This document shows positions 28,662 to 36,756 of a stretch of 64,000 nucleotides of DNA, in pieces (position 1 is the first letter of the stretch; each line of letters begins with the position of its first letter). Both the position numbers and the translations under genes were made by a program. The notes under the pieces were generated by a model, which worked only from the letters and a program-made list of their open reading frames with translations, was not told the DNA's origin and did no database searches. This DNA comes from an uncultured Lutimaribacter sp. (GTDB taxonomy: Bacteria > Pseudomonadota > Alphaproteobacteria > Rhodobacterales > Rhodobacteraceae): positions 18,994-82,993 of the forward strand of contig CAJXSO010000009.1 in assembly GCA_913061505.1 (NCBI GenBank), written 5' to 3'.

Positions 28662-30118
28662 TCGTACTGCTCCCGGTATTTGCGCACGATGATCAGTGCC
28701 AGCACATTCAGCCCCAGCGTGAAGACAAACAATGTCAGCCCCAGGGCAAAGGCCACCAAGGTTTCAGGGCTGGCAAATTCGGTATCGCCCGTCAGCTGGC
28801 TGACGATTTTTACGGTAACTGTGGTCATGGCCTCGAACGGGTTCAGCCCCAGCTTGGCCGCAGCACCGGCGCCCATAACCACAATCATGGTTTCACCAAT
28901 GGCGCGGCTGGCGGCCAGCAAAATGGCCCCCACCACCCCCGGCAGGGCGGCGGGCAGCACCACCTGGCGAATGGTTTCCGAGCGCGTGGCGCCCAGGCCA
29001 TAGCTGCCATCGCGCATGGCCTGCGGCACCGCGTTGATAATGTCATCAGACAGCGAGCTGACAAAGGGGATCAGCATGATGCCCATCACCAAACCCGCGG
29101 TCAAAACCGACGACGACGATGTGCCCAGCCCCAAAGGCTGCGCCAGATAATCGCGCAACAACGGCCCCACTGTGACAAGGGCAAAAAGACCATAAACAAT
29201 TGTGGGGATCCCCGCCAAAACCTCGATCGCGGGCTTGGCCAGGCTGCGCAATTTGGGGCCGGCATATTCCGACAGGTAAATCGCAATCATCAGCCCCAAG
29301 GGCACAGCAAAAAGCAAGGCCACAAAGCTGACGTAAAGCGTGCCCCACAGCAGCGGCAAAATCCCCAAATCCGAGCCGCCGCGGAATTGCGGGTTCCAGA
29401 CGGTGGAGAAAAAGAAATCTTTCGCCGGATACATTTTAAAGAAATTGATCGTCTCGAACATCAGCGAGAAAACGATGCCAACGGTGGTTAAAATCGCCAC
29501 CAGCGAGGCGCCGATCAGCAGCGCCTTTACAAAGGCCTCGCTGATATTGCGCGCCCGCAGATCCGGCGTGATGCGGCGCAACGACACCACCAGCCCCAGC
29601 ACCGCCAGCACCAGCACCAACCCCGTCATGGCCCAACGCCCGGTGCCATTCATCGCGCGGTATTCGGATGCGGCGGCCAACACCGGCTGCGGCACGTCCG
29701 AGCCAAGCGCAACGCCACCCTCGGCCAGCAAGGCGCGGATATCGGTCGTCTCTGTGCTAAGCTCGGCAATGGCCGCCTCGGTCAGGCTGCCCGATTGCAC
29801 CAGCACATCCAGCCCATCGGCAATGCGGCGCACATCGGCCATAACCAGGCTAAGCGCGCCCCCCTCGGGGATAATACTATCTGGGATCGTTCCTGAAATA
29901 CTGCTCTCGATCAGGATTGGTTGCACAAACAACCAGACCCCAAAAACGAAAAACGCGGGCAAGGCCGCGAATAGCGCCACCGACTGACCATGATAGGATG
30001 GCAAAGAATGCAGCTTGCGCCCGTCGCCCCCCACCACAGCCAAGGCACGTGCGCGCCCGACAAAAAAGCCGAGCCCAGCAAGGCCCAGCACGATCAGGGA
30101 GAGTATTCCCAAGCTCAT
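28658..30118 (-). CDS. pstC: Phosphate ABC transporter permease PstC, long form
   Basis: Permease of 486 residues, longer than enteric PstC (about 319). The N-terminal part has a first membrane segment (residues 3-22), a second near 46-66 and a long presumed periplasmic stretch (about 68-165) before the core permease, as in the DUF3708-type PstC. The core has the EAA loop DGSYGLGATRSETIRQVVLPAALPG (about 375-400) and six hydrophobic segments. The ATG lies 58 bases after pstS, with a GC hairpin in the gap. It pairs with the similarly extended PstA. Confidence 0.93.
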   Translation of the reverse strand: MSLGILSLIVLGLAGLGFFVGRARALAVVGGDGRKLHSLPSYHGQSVALFAALPAFFVFGVWLFVQPILIESSISGTIPDSIIPEGGALSLVMADVRRIADGLDVLVQSGSLTEAAIAELSTETTDIRALLAEGGVALGSDVPQPVLAAASEYRAMNGTGRWAMTGLVLVLAVLGLVVSLRRITPDLRARNISEAFVKALLIGASLVAILTTVGIVFSLMFETINFFKMYPAKDFFFSTVWNPQFRGGSDLGILPLLWGTLYVSFVALLFAVPLGLMIAIYLSEYAGPKLRSLAKPAIEVLAGIPTIVYGLFALVTVGPLLRDYLAQPLGLGTSSSSVLTAGLVMGIMLIPFVSSLSDDIINAVPQAMRDGSYGLGATRSETIRQVVLPAALPGVVGAILLAASRAIGETMIVVMGAGAAAKLGLNPFEAMTTVTVKIVSQLTGDTEFASPETLVAFALGLTLFVFTLGLNVLALIIVRKYREQYE

Positions 30119-30143
30119 AGTACATCCGCCAATTGGTTTGGCG

Positions 30144-30164
30144 GGGGGCGCAGGCCGCGCCCCC
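30144..30164 (-). promoter_or_regulatory. Intercistronic hairpin between pstS and pstC
   Basis: GGGGGCGC and GCGCCCCC form a perfect 8-bp stem with a 5-base loop in the short pstS-pstC gap. No U-run follows in the direction of transcription, so it is not a simple terminator. Such hairpins protect the 3' end of the abundant binding-protein message and lower permease expression relative to pstS. Confidence 0.5.
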
Positions 30165-30176
30165 TGCCCTGTGGTC

Positions 30177-31214
30177 TTAGTTCAATGCGCCCATGGGGGT
30201 GCGGTTGGCAACCATTTCCTGGGTCTTTGCCAACTCGGGGTCGGACACCAGGCCATAGGCTGCCAGCGGGCCATCGGGGCCTGCCATGTCATCGGAAACG
30301 AAGAACTCGATATATTCCTGCATGCCGGGGATCACATCCAGATGCGCGTTTTTCACGTAGAAATACAGCGGGCGCGATACAGGGTATTCACCCGAGGCAA
30401 TGCTTTCCACCGAAGGAACAACGCCGCTCATCGTGGCAACCTGCAGCTTGTCGGTGTTGTTTTGATAGAACGACAGGCCAAACACGCCAATGCCGTTTTT
30501 GTTGGCATCTACGCGGGCCAGCGTTTCGGTGTAATCACCATCGATATCGATCGATACGCCATCGGTGCGCAGCTGCATGCAGGCTTTGCCGGCTTTCTTC
30601 TTGTCGCCATCCAGCGCCGCTTTGTGCAGCTCGAACGCGCCGTTGGCTTCGCAACCAGCCTCGATCACCTTTTCGTCAAACACTTCGCGGGTGCCGTGCT
30701 TGGTGCCGGGAACAAAGGCCAAAATCTCTTGTGCGGGCAGATCGGCGCGGATTTCATTCCAGGTTTTATAGGGGTTATCCACCAGCTGGCCGTCTTTCAC
30801 CACTTTGGCCGCCAGCGCATTGTGCCAATCCGACGGGGTAAAGGCAAAAGATGCACCGTTGATATCCGAGGCAAACACGATGCCATCATAGCCAATGCGC
30901 ACTTCCATGATCTCGGTCACGCCGTTGCTGGCGCACAGATCGATATCCGATTGCTTGATGCGCGACGACGAGTTGGCGATATCGATGGTGTTTTCACCAA
31001 CGCCTTCGCACAGTTTTTTGCGGCCAGCGCCCGAACCACCCGATTCGACAACAGGTGTGGGGAAGTCAAAGTTTTCGCCAAAGGCCTCGGCAACGATGGC
31101 GGCATAGGGCAGCACTGTCGACGAGCCAGCAATCTGGACGTTGTCGCGGGCAAATGCGGTGGTGGCGGACACGGCTGCAATGGCAAGAACCGAGGCTGAC
31201 ACTTTGAAAGACAT
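30177..31214 (-). CDS. pstS: Phosphate-binding protein PstS
   Basis: Periplasmic binding protein of 345 residues. Residues 1-22 form a signal peptide ending AFA-RDN. Phosphate-binding stretches are visible: IAGSSTVLPYA near 29-39, SGGSGAGRKKLCEG near 59-72, DIANSSSRIKQSD, and the GTKHGTREVFDEK loop near 166. The closest type is the roseobacter/cyanobacterial-like SphX-type PstS. A strong ribosome site (AAGGAG) precedes the ATG and a Pho box lies 78-110 bases upstream, so it should be strongly induced by phosphate limitation. It is the first gene of pstSCAB-phoUB. Confidence 0.95.
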   Translation of the reverse strand: MSFKVSASVLAIAAVSATTAFARDNVQIAGSSTVLPYAAIVAEAFGENFDFPTPVVESGGSGAGRKKLCEGVGENTIDIANSSSRIKQSDIDLCASNGVTEIMEVRIGYDGIVFASDINGASFAFTPSDWHNALAAKVVKDGQLVDNPYKTWNEIRADLPAQEILAFVPGTKHGTREVFDEKVIEAGCEANGAFELHKAALDGDKKKAGKACMQLRTDGVSIDIDGDYTETLARVDANKNGIGVFGLSFYQNNTDKLQVATMSGVVPSVESIASGEYPVSRPLYFYVKNAHLDVIPGMQEYIEFFVSDDMAGPDGPLAAYGLVSDPELAKTQEMVANRTPMGALN

Positions 31215-31291
31215 AGGAAGCTCCTTATCGGGTTGTCAGGGGTATCCGTGCGATACCCTTCGTTGCCCCACCTACGCGCGTCTGACGATGC

Positions 31292-31324
31292 TTTTGTGAC
31301 AGCTGTGTAACAGTATTATGACAA
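31292..31324 (-). promoter_or_regulatory. Pho box upstream of pstS
   Basis: On the minus strand, three 11-base direct repeats follow each other: TTGTCATAATA, CTGTTACACAG, CTGTCACAAAA. Each has the PhoB half-site CTGTCAT-like 7-mer plus a 4-base A/T-rich spacer. The block is in the pstS orientation, 78-110 bases before its ATG and within the gap after phoR. Three half-sites allow more than one PhoB dimer register. Confidence 0.88.
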
Positions 31325-31371
31325 ACCCGCCTTGGGCTGGGAAAACTGCCCAGTTTCGCGGCACACCCCGC

Positions 31372-32409
31372 CTAGCCGGCGGCAGGCAATATCACAGTAA
31401 ATGTGGTGCCCTCGCCCAAGCCGCTTTCAATGCGCATGCGCCCACGGTGGCGGTTGATGATATGTTTCACAATCGCCAGCCCCAGCCCCGTGCCCCCCAT
31501 TTGCCGCGAGCGGTGGCTGTCGATTCGGTAAAAGCGCTCGGTCAGGCGGGGAATATGCACAGGGTCAATGCCCGCGCCCTTATCGGCCACCTGCACCCGC
31601 ACAGCCGGGCCGCGCAGCCCGGCCTCTTGGGCCGGCGGGTGCACCGTAACCGTCACCACCCCACCCTGGCCGCCGTATTTTATGGCATTCTCAATCAGGT
31701 TGGTGAACACCTGCCGCAGCTGATCGCCATCGCCCGGTATCACCACCCCCCCTTCGGGGATCTGCAAATGCAGCGCCACATGGGCTTGCTCGGCCATGGG
31801 GGCCAGCGCGTGCTGTGTTGCCTGCAACAGCTGCTGCAAATCAATACTGCCCCCCGGGCGCTGGCGCTCTTGCGCCTCGACCTGGCTTAACGACAGCAAA
31901 TCGCGCACCAGGCGGTTCATCCGGTCTGCCTCGCTGGCCATAATGGCCAAAAACCGCGCGCGCGCCGCCGGGTCATCGCGCGCAGGCCCCTGCAATGTTT
32001 CGATAAACCCGATCAATGCCGTCAGCGGCGTGCGCAATTCATGGCTGACATTGGCCACAAAATCGCGCCGCATCTGGCCTGCCTGTTCCAGATGGCTGAC
32101 ATCATTGAAACACAGCAAAACCCCATCCAGCCCCGCCCCCTGCACCAGGCTCGCGCGCATATCAAAGCTGACATCCTGACGCCCATCATTGGTCAAATAG
32201 CGCGCCGATTGCACCGCGCCGGTTTTCCGACAGGCCTCTAGCGCATCCAAAACCGATGGCTGGCGGATCACCATCACCAAAGCGCGCCCCGCCATCCCTG
32301 CCCCAAACACGGCCTGCGCCATGCTGTTGCCGGCCAAAATACGGTCCTCGGGGTTGACCAATAGCGCCGGCTGCGGAATGGCCTCTAAGATATTCTCAGC
32401 CAGCCCCAT
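31372..32409 (-). CDS. phoR: Phosphate sensor kinase PhoR, without membrane segments
   Basis: Histidine kinase of 345 residues placed upstream of pst-phoUB. A PAS domain begins directly at the N-terminus (ILEAIPQPALLVNPEDRILAGN, about 7-28). The H-box His123 is in FVANVSHELRTPLTALIGF. HATPase_c has NLIENAIKYG, DKGAGIDP and MGGTGLGLAIVKHI. Unlike E. coli PhoR there is no N-terminal membrane segment, so the protein should be cytoplasmic or held at the membrane by PhoU/PstB. It starts 2 bases after the stop of the PLP enzyme gene, so it shares that transcript, while pstS has its own Pho-box promoter. Confidence 0.9.
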   Translation of the reverse strand: MGLAENILEAIPQPALLVNPEDRILAGNSMAQAVFGAGMAGRALVMVIRQPSVLDALEACRKTGAVQSARYLTNDGRQDVSFDMRASLVQGAGLDGVLLCFNDVSHLEQAGQMRRDFVANVSHELRTPLTALIGFIETLQGPARDDPAARARFLAIMASEADRMNRLVRDLLSLSQVEAQERQRPGGSIDLQQLLQATQHALAPMAEQAHVALHLQIPEGGVVIPGDGDQLRQVFTNLIENAIKYGGQGGVVTVTVHPPAQEAGLRGPAVRVQVADKGAGIDPVHIPRLTERFYRIDSHRSRQMGGTGLGLAIVKHIINRHRGRMRIESGLGEGTTFTVILPAAG

Positions 32410-32411
32410 GC

Positions 32412-33605
32412 CTAGCCCGCCACAGCGGCGCGGGCCGCTGCAACCCCTTTGCTAAATTCAGCGCATAGCGCCTCGGCATCTTCCAAGCCCACAGAAACAC
32501 GGAAAAACCCCTCGGAAATACCAAGCGCCGCCCGCCCCTCGGGGGGTAACGCGCGGTGCGAGCTCGAGGCCGGATGCGACAGCGTGGTGCCCACATCCCC
32601 CAGGGTTGGCGCAAAGGCCACACCGCTGGCCGCATGGGCAAAGGCATTCGCCGCCACGCGCCCGCCTTCCAATTCAAAACTCACCATATTGCAGCCCCGG
32701 TTGCCCAGCACAGCGCGCGCCCGCGCCGCATCGGGGTGATCGGCGCGCATCGGGTATAGCACCCGTGCCACCCCCTCCAGCCCCGCCAGATGATCGGCCA
32801 GGCGCGCGGCCGTGGCCTCGGCCCGGTCAAAGCGCAGCTCGAAGCTCAGCATGCCGCGTTCGGCCAACCAGCAATCAAACGGGCTGGGGGTCATGCCCGT
32901 CGTCACCGAAAAGTCGTAAATCGCCTTTTGCAGCCCTGCATCGCGCGCACAGACATAGCCCAAGGTTACATCCGAATGCCCCGCCAATAGTTTGGTCACC
33001 GAATGAATGACAATATCCGCCCCCATATCAAAGGGGCGAAACGCCCGCGGCGTGGTAAAGGTGTTATCCACCACCAACAACACCCCGCGCTCTTTTGCCA
33101 GCGCCGCAATCCCTGCCAAATCTGCCACGCGCAGTGTCGGGTTGGATACCAGCTCTACCAAAATCATACGCGTTTCCGGCCGGATTGCCGCCGCCATCGC
33201 CGCCACATCGCAGGGATCTGCCAACGAGGTCGCAATCCCCAAACGCGGCAAATCTTGCGCCATCAAGCGCAAGGATCGCCCATACAGCTGATCGCCCCCC
33301 AGCACATGATCGCCCGCCTTCAACAGCCCCATCAGCACCGCGCTCACCGCCGCCATCCCCGAGCCCAGCACCAAGCCGCCCGAACCGCCCTCTAGCGCAT
33401 CAATGCGCCTTGCAACCACATCGGCATTGGGGTGCCCCTCGCGGGCATAGGTATAGCCCGCCACGCGCCCCTCATATTGCGCATCCAGCGCATCCGGCGT
33501 GTCGCTGCCATAGACAACCGAAGGCATCAGCGGCGTCACCACCGGCCAGCTGGCGCTGTGCGGCAGGCGCTCGGGGCGCATCAGGGTGCTGGGATCTTTG
33601 TGCAT
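32412..33605 (-). CDS. Trans-sulfuration family PLP enzyme (MetB/MetC/MetZ-like)
   Basis: Cys/Met-metabolism PLP enzyme of 397 residues. The phosphate-binding loop LGSGMAAVSAVLMGL, the Tyr in YTYAREGHPNADV, the Asp in VDNTFTTPRAF and the Schiff-base Lys in HSVTKLLAGHSDVTLG (about 203) are visible. The family includes cystathionine gamma-synthase, cystathionine lyases, O-succinylhomoserine sulfhydrylase and methionine gamma-lyase; I cannot choose between them from the sequence. The ATG at 33605 (MHKDPSTLMRPE) has GGAGAG seven bases upstream; a longer frame is not supported. It is coupled to phoR by a 2-base gap, which is an odd pairing. Confidence 0.85.
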   Translation of the reverse strand: MHKDPSTLMRPERLPHSASWPVVTPLMPSVVYGSDTPDALDAQYEGRVAGYTYAREGHPNADVVARRIDALEGGSGGLVLGSGMAAVSAVLMGLLKAGDHVLGGDQLYGRSLRLMAQDLPRLGIATSLADPCDVAAMAAAIRPETRMILVELVSNPTLRVADLAGIAALAKERGVLLVVDNTFTTPRAFRPFDMGADIVIHSVTKLLAGHSDVTLGYVCARDAGLQKAIYDFSVTTGMTPSPFDCWLAERGMLSFELRFDRAEATAARLADHLAGLEGVARVLYPMRADHPDAARARAVLGNRGCNMVSFELEGGRVAANAFAHAASGVAFAPTLGDVGTTLSHPASSSHRALPPEGRAALGISEGFFRVSVGLEDAEALCAEFSKGVAAARAAVAG

Positions 33606-33674
33606 CACTCTCTCCGATCGGGCCTGGTGGGCGTGCCACACTCAGGTAACAGGCCAAAGACAAAACAGCCCCCG

Positions 33675-33710
33675 CCCTTCATCTTGCCAAAAATACTCTC
33701 GCCGAAGGCG
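33675..33710 (-). terminator. Terminator-like GAGTATTTTTGGCAAGATGA element after the gmk operon
   Basis: On the minus strand, downstream of the gamma-carbonic anhydrase-like gene, a short CGCC-TTC-GGCG hairpin is followed by AGAGTATTTTTGGCAAGATGA. It matches the tails after phoB and at the end of cimA. A terminator or processing element is likely. Confidence 0.55.
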
Positions 33711-33733
33711 TTCAGGCCCTGCCGGCCAGCGCC

Positions 33734-34261
33734 TCAGCCCGCGATTTCGCGCAGTTCTGTGCGAAACCGGCGCATGTTATCGGCATAATGCAGCGCGCTG
33801 TTGCGCAGGCCCGCAATCGCCGCCTCATCCAATTGGCGCACCACCTTGCCGGGGCTGCCCATCACCAGGCTGTTGTCGGGTATCTCTTTGCCCTCGGTGA
33901 TCAGCGCATTGGCCCCAATCAGGCAATTGCGCCCGATCTTGGCGCCGTTCAGCACCGTGGCCCCCATGCCGATCAGGCTGTTTTCGCCGATCGTGCAGCC
34001 ATGCAGCATGGCCTTATGGCCAATGGTGCATCCCGCCCCGATGCGCAGCGGAAAGCCCATATCGGTGTGCAGCACAGCGTTTTCCTGCACATTGCTGCCC
34101 GCCCCGACCAAGATTTCCTCGTTATCGCCACGCAGCGTGGCGCCAAACCATACGCTGGCGCCCGCCTGCATCACCACATTGCCAATCACATTGGCGTCAT
34201 GCGCCACCCAGGTATCGGGGTCGATCTGGGGCGTCAGCCCCCCAAGTGCAAAAACTGCCAT
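33734..34261 (-). CDS. Gamma-carbonic anhydrase family protein (YrdA/PaaY-like)
   Basis: Left-handed beta-helix protein of 175 residues with hexapeptide repeats (for example [50 protein letters not shown]). The three metal His ligands of gamma-class enzymes are present: one in VLHTD and two in [10 protein letters not shown]. The C-terminal helix ([27 protein letters not shown]) is normal. Whether it is an active carbonic anhydrase or a thioesterase-like PaaY protein cannot be told. It follows gmk by 3 bases. Confidence 0.88.
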   Translation of the reverse strand: MAVFALGGLTPQIDPDTWVAHDANVIGNVVMQAGASVWFGATLRGDNEEILVGAGSNVQENAVLHTDMGFPLRIGAGCTIGHKAMLHGCTIGENSLIGMGATVLNGAKIGRNCLIGANALITEGKEIPDNSLVMGSPGKVVRQLDEAAIAGLRNSALHYADNMRRFRTELREIAG

Positions 34262-34264
34262 GTT

Positions 34265-34903
34265 TTAGCCCAGCCTTTCAAATTCGTTCTGCAAAGCGCG
34301 CATATGCTCCACCAGTTTGGGCTGCTGCAAGCGGCGCAGCCTTGTGGCGGTGACGATGGTTTTCAGATCCTCGAATGTACGGTCCAGATCATCATTGACA
34401 AGAACGAAATCGTAGCTGCCCCAATGGCTCAACTCGTCCCAGCTTTTTTGCATGCGTTTGGCGATCACATCGGCACTGTCCTGGCCGCGCCCCTCGAGGC
34501 GGCGGCGCAGCTCGGCAATCGAGGGGGGCAGGATAAAGATCGACAAAACATGCGGCCCAAGGCTGGAATTCACGATTTGCTGCGCGCCTTGCCAATCGAT
34601 GTCAAACAGCACGTCGCGCCCGTCTTTGATGGCCGCTTCCACCGGCGCCTTGGGCGAGCCGTAGTAATTGCCAAACACATAGGCATGTTCCAGCATGCCA
34701 TCTTCGGCCACGGCCTGGCGAAAGCCGTCTTGATCCATAAAGTGGTAATCTTGCCCATCCACCTCTCCCGGGCGGGGGGCGCGGGTTGTTGCCGACACGG
34801 AAAACGACAGCGAGGGATCCCAGGCCAAAAGCCGCTTTGACAGGGTCGATTTGCCCGCCCCAGAGGGCGAGGATAAGATGATCAGCAGGCCACGGCGGGT
34901 CAT
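34265..34903 (-). CDS. gmk: Guanylate kinase
   Basis: Guanylate kinase of 212 residues, converting GMP to GDP. The P-loop [16 protein letters not shown] is at about 10-25, the GMP-binding region [21 protein letters not shown] at about 36-56 and [18 protein letters not shown] near 73. The C-terminal lid is normal. It starts 3 bases after the YicC gene, the common yicC-gmk pairing, and is followed closely by the gamma-carbonic anhydrase-like gene. Confidence 0.95.
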   Translation of the reverse strand: MTRRGLLIILSSPSGAGKSTLSKRLLAWDPSLSFSVSATTRAPRPGEVDGQDYHFMDQDGFRQAVAEDGMLEHAYVFGNYYGSPKAPVEAAIKDGRDVLFDIDWQGAQQIVNSSLGPHVLSIFILPPSIAELRRRLEGRGQDSADVIAKRMQKSWDELSHWGSYDFVLVNDDLDRTFEDLKTIVTATRLRRLQQPKLVEHMRALQNEFERLG

Positions 34904-34906
34904 CGG

Positions 34907-35797
34907 CTACTCCACGTTTTGCACCTGTTCGCGCATCTGGTCGATCACTGTTTTCAGATCCAGCCCAAGGCGCGTCAGGTCTTTGTTTTGCGATTTCGAG
35001 CACAAGGTGTTGGCCTCGCGGTTGAATTCCTGCATCAAGAAATCAAACCGCCGCCCAATTGGCGCGTCGCTGGCCAGCAATTCGCGCGCAGCCCCTACGT
35101 GGGCATGCAGGCGGTCTAATTCTTCGGTCACGTCCGATTTCACCGCCAAAAGCGCCAATTCCTGCGCCACGCGCTGGGGGTCGTGGCCATCGCTATTGGC
35201 CGCGACACGGGCCAGGGCGGCGGCCAGGGCATCGGCGGCTTCGGCATTGCGCAGGGGCAAAACAGCCGCGATCTGGGCCAAAAGCGCCTCGATCTGGGCT
35301 AGCTGCCCTTGCAACACCTGCGCCAAGGCCGCGCCTTCACTGGCGCGGGCCTGCAGAAAGGCGCCCAACACCGGCTCGAATGTTTCCAACAGATGGGCCT
35401 GCAGCGGTGCGGGGTCGGGATCGGGGCTTTTTTGCTCTAGCACACCGCGCAGGGCCAAAATATCGCTGGCGCGGGTGGCGGCCAGGGGCAGGCCTTGGGC
35501 ATTGGCGCGCGCCTCGACCTTGGCCAAGGCGGCCAGAACCGCGGCCAAAGCCGCCTCGTTCACGCCCAGGGGCGCCTCGGTTTCACTGCGCGACAGACGC
35601 AACGACAACGACAGGTTGCCCCGCGTCACCACCTGCGACAGCCGCGCGCGCAAGGCTTGTTCCAGCGCAGGCACCCATTCTGGCACCCGCAGGCGCAGAT
35701 CCAGCCCCTTGCCGTTCACGCAGCGTATCTCCCATGTCCAGCTAAAGCCGAGGGCGGTGCCGCTGGCGCTGGCAAATGCCGTCATCGATTGTGTCAT
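34907..35797 (-). CDS. YicC/YloC family endoribonuclease
   Basis: A 296-residue YicC family protein. It opens MTQSMTAFASASG, and has the N-terminal YicC domain (ISWTWEIRCVNGKGLDLRLRVP-like stretch, about 15-40) and the C-terminal DUF1732 with DVTEELDRLHAHVGAARELL, GRRFDFLMQEFNREANTLCSKSQ near the end. Members are RNases or adaptors for small-RNA decay. The ATG at 35797 has GAGGGG three bases upstream; 32 codons of frame further up are rejected. It is the first gene of yicC-gmk-gammaCA, with an intergenic region rich in TTAACC boxes upstream. Confidence 0.92.
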   Translation of the reverse strand: MTQSMTAFASASGTALGFSWTWEIRCVNGKGLDLRLRVPEWVPALEQALRARLSQVVTRGNLSLSLRLSRSETEAPLGVNEAALAAVLAALAKVEARANAQGLPLAATRASDILALRGVLEQKSPDPDPAPLQAHLLETFEPVLGAFLQARASEGAALAQVLQGQLAQIEALLAQIAAVLPLRNAEAADALAAALARVAANSDGHDPQRVAQELALLAVKSDVTEELDRLHAHVGAARELLASDAPIGRRFDFLMQEFNREANTLCSKSQNKDLTRLGLDLKTVIDQMREQVQNVE

Positions 35798-35805
35798 GGC
35801 CCCTC

Positions 35806-35829
35806 CTCGGCTACTGGCTCGGCTACTGG
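35806..35829. repeat. Tandem 12-base repeat CTCGGCTACTGG x2
   Basis: Two head-to-tail copies of CTCGGCTACTGG lie just upstream of the YicC ribosome site. Most likely in the untranslated leader; effect unknown. Confidence 0.7.
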
Positions 35830-35875
35830 CCACAGCCCTACTGCCTTCTGCCCAGAGGGGCAAGATAGCGCCACG

Positions 35876-35977
35876 ATTAACCAAATTAACCAAACTGCCC
35901 CAAAAATTTGGCAGCTGGCATGGCCCCTGCTAGATCGTGGCAGTGCCGGCAGCGGCCTGCGGTTAACCGTTAACCGC
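35876..35977. promoter_or_regulatory. Cluster of TTAACC boxes between yicC and the PAS-like gene
   Basis: Two tandem copies of ATTAACCAA (35876-35884 and 35885-35893) are followed 66 bases later by the 19-base palindrome GCGGTTAACCGTTAACCGC (35959-35977). TTAACC is the half-site of the cell-cycle regulator CtrA in alphaproteobacteria, although the standard TTAA-N7-TTAA spacing is not met here (N5 and N3). This 243-base divergent region (35798-36040) thus may control both yicC-gmk and the PAS-like gene. Confidence 0.4.
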
Positions 35978-36040
35978 ACGCTAACTTTGGTTGGCATATT
36001 ATTAATCAACAGTACTCCGTGCGGCTTTGGGAATAATCGG

Positions 36041-36733
36041 GTGACAAAAATCGGGAATGGCTTGGGCAGGTTTGGCGCAAGCCCGCAACATGCAGGGGCG
36101 GCGGGGCTGGTTTTGCCGCCCAATCTGCGCCATGCCGCTCCACTATTGGCACAGTTTGATGCCTATTGGCAGGCTTTGGCGGCCCAATATGGCGCGCCCC
36201 CCTTTCGCCAGCACATAGATCCGCGCGCCTTGCAAAATGGCTTGGAAAACGCCCTGCTGGCCGAGGAAATTGCCCCCGGGCACGCCCGTGTGCGGGTGGC
36301 GGGGCAGGTTTTTGGCAAATTGTTCGGCGCTGATCCGCGTGGCATGCCCTTGTCGGCCCTGTTCCTGCCTGGCGCGCGCGCCGATTTGCAGGCGCTGCTG
36401 GCCCAGGTGTTTGCCACCCCAGCGGGGGCGCGGCTGCTGGTATCAAAGCCCGCAGCGTTTTTCGGCCATGCCAACAACGGCATTCTACAGCTGTGGCCGC
36501 TGCGCGATGATACGGGCGCTGTCACCCGGGCCTTGGGTTGTTTGGTGCTGGCGCGCGCGCCCACCCAAAGCCGCGCGCCACAGCGCCTGAGCATTGCCCA
36601 CCACAGCCTGCAGCCCCTGGCAGGCCCCGTGCCCCCAGCCGCCCCGCAAGGCCCCGCGCAGAAAAAAGACGCGCCGCGCAAAGGCGCGGCGCATCTGGTG
36701 TTGGTCAAAGGCAACGGCGACCCCGCACCCTAG
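36041..36733 (+). CDS. PAS-like domain protein (PAS_5/DUF1457 type)
   Basis: A 230-residue protein of the alphaproteobacterial PAS_5 family. The domain spans about 30-170, with family stretches FDAYWQAL, RQHIDPRALQNGLENALLAEEIAPGHARVRVAGQV and RGMPLSALFLPGAR. The C-terminal 50 residues are rich in Pro, Ala and Lys and probably disordered. The start is a GTG at 36041 with GGGA seven to ten bases upstream; no in-frame ATG is available. The function of the family is unknown; a sensory role is possible. The end of the gene carries the terminator of the convergent aroG gene. Confidence 0.75.
   Translation: MTKIGNGLGRFGASPQHAGAAGLVLPPNLRHAAPLLAQFDAYWQALAAQYGAPPFRQHIDPRALQNGLENALLAEEIAPGHARVRVAGQVFGKLFGADPRGMPLSALFLPGARADLQALLAQVFATPAGARLLVSKPAAFFGHANNGILQLWPLRDDTGAVTRALGCLVLARAPTQSRAPQRLSIAHHSLQPLAGPVPPAAPQGPAQKKDAPRKGAAHLVLVKGNGDPAP
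36662..36692 (-). terminator. Terminator of DAHP synthase gene, inside the facing CDS
   Basis: A perfect 9-bp stem, GCGCCGCGC/GCGCGGCGC (36671-36679 with 36684-36692), with a 4-base loop is followed on the minus strand by GTC and T6 (36667-36662). It lies 65 bases after the stop of the DAHP synthase gene and entirely within the last 25 codons of the convergent PAS-like gene. Confidence 0.75.
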
Positions 36734-36756
36734 CCTGGGGCGGCCTGCCCTGTGCC

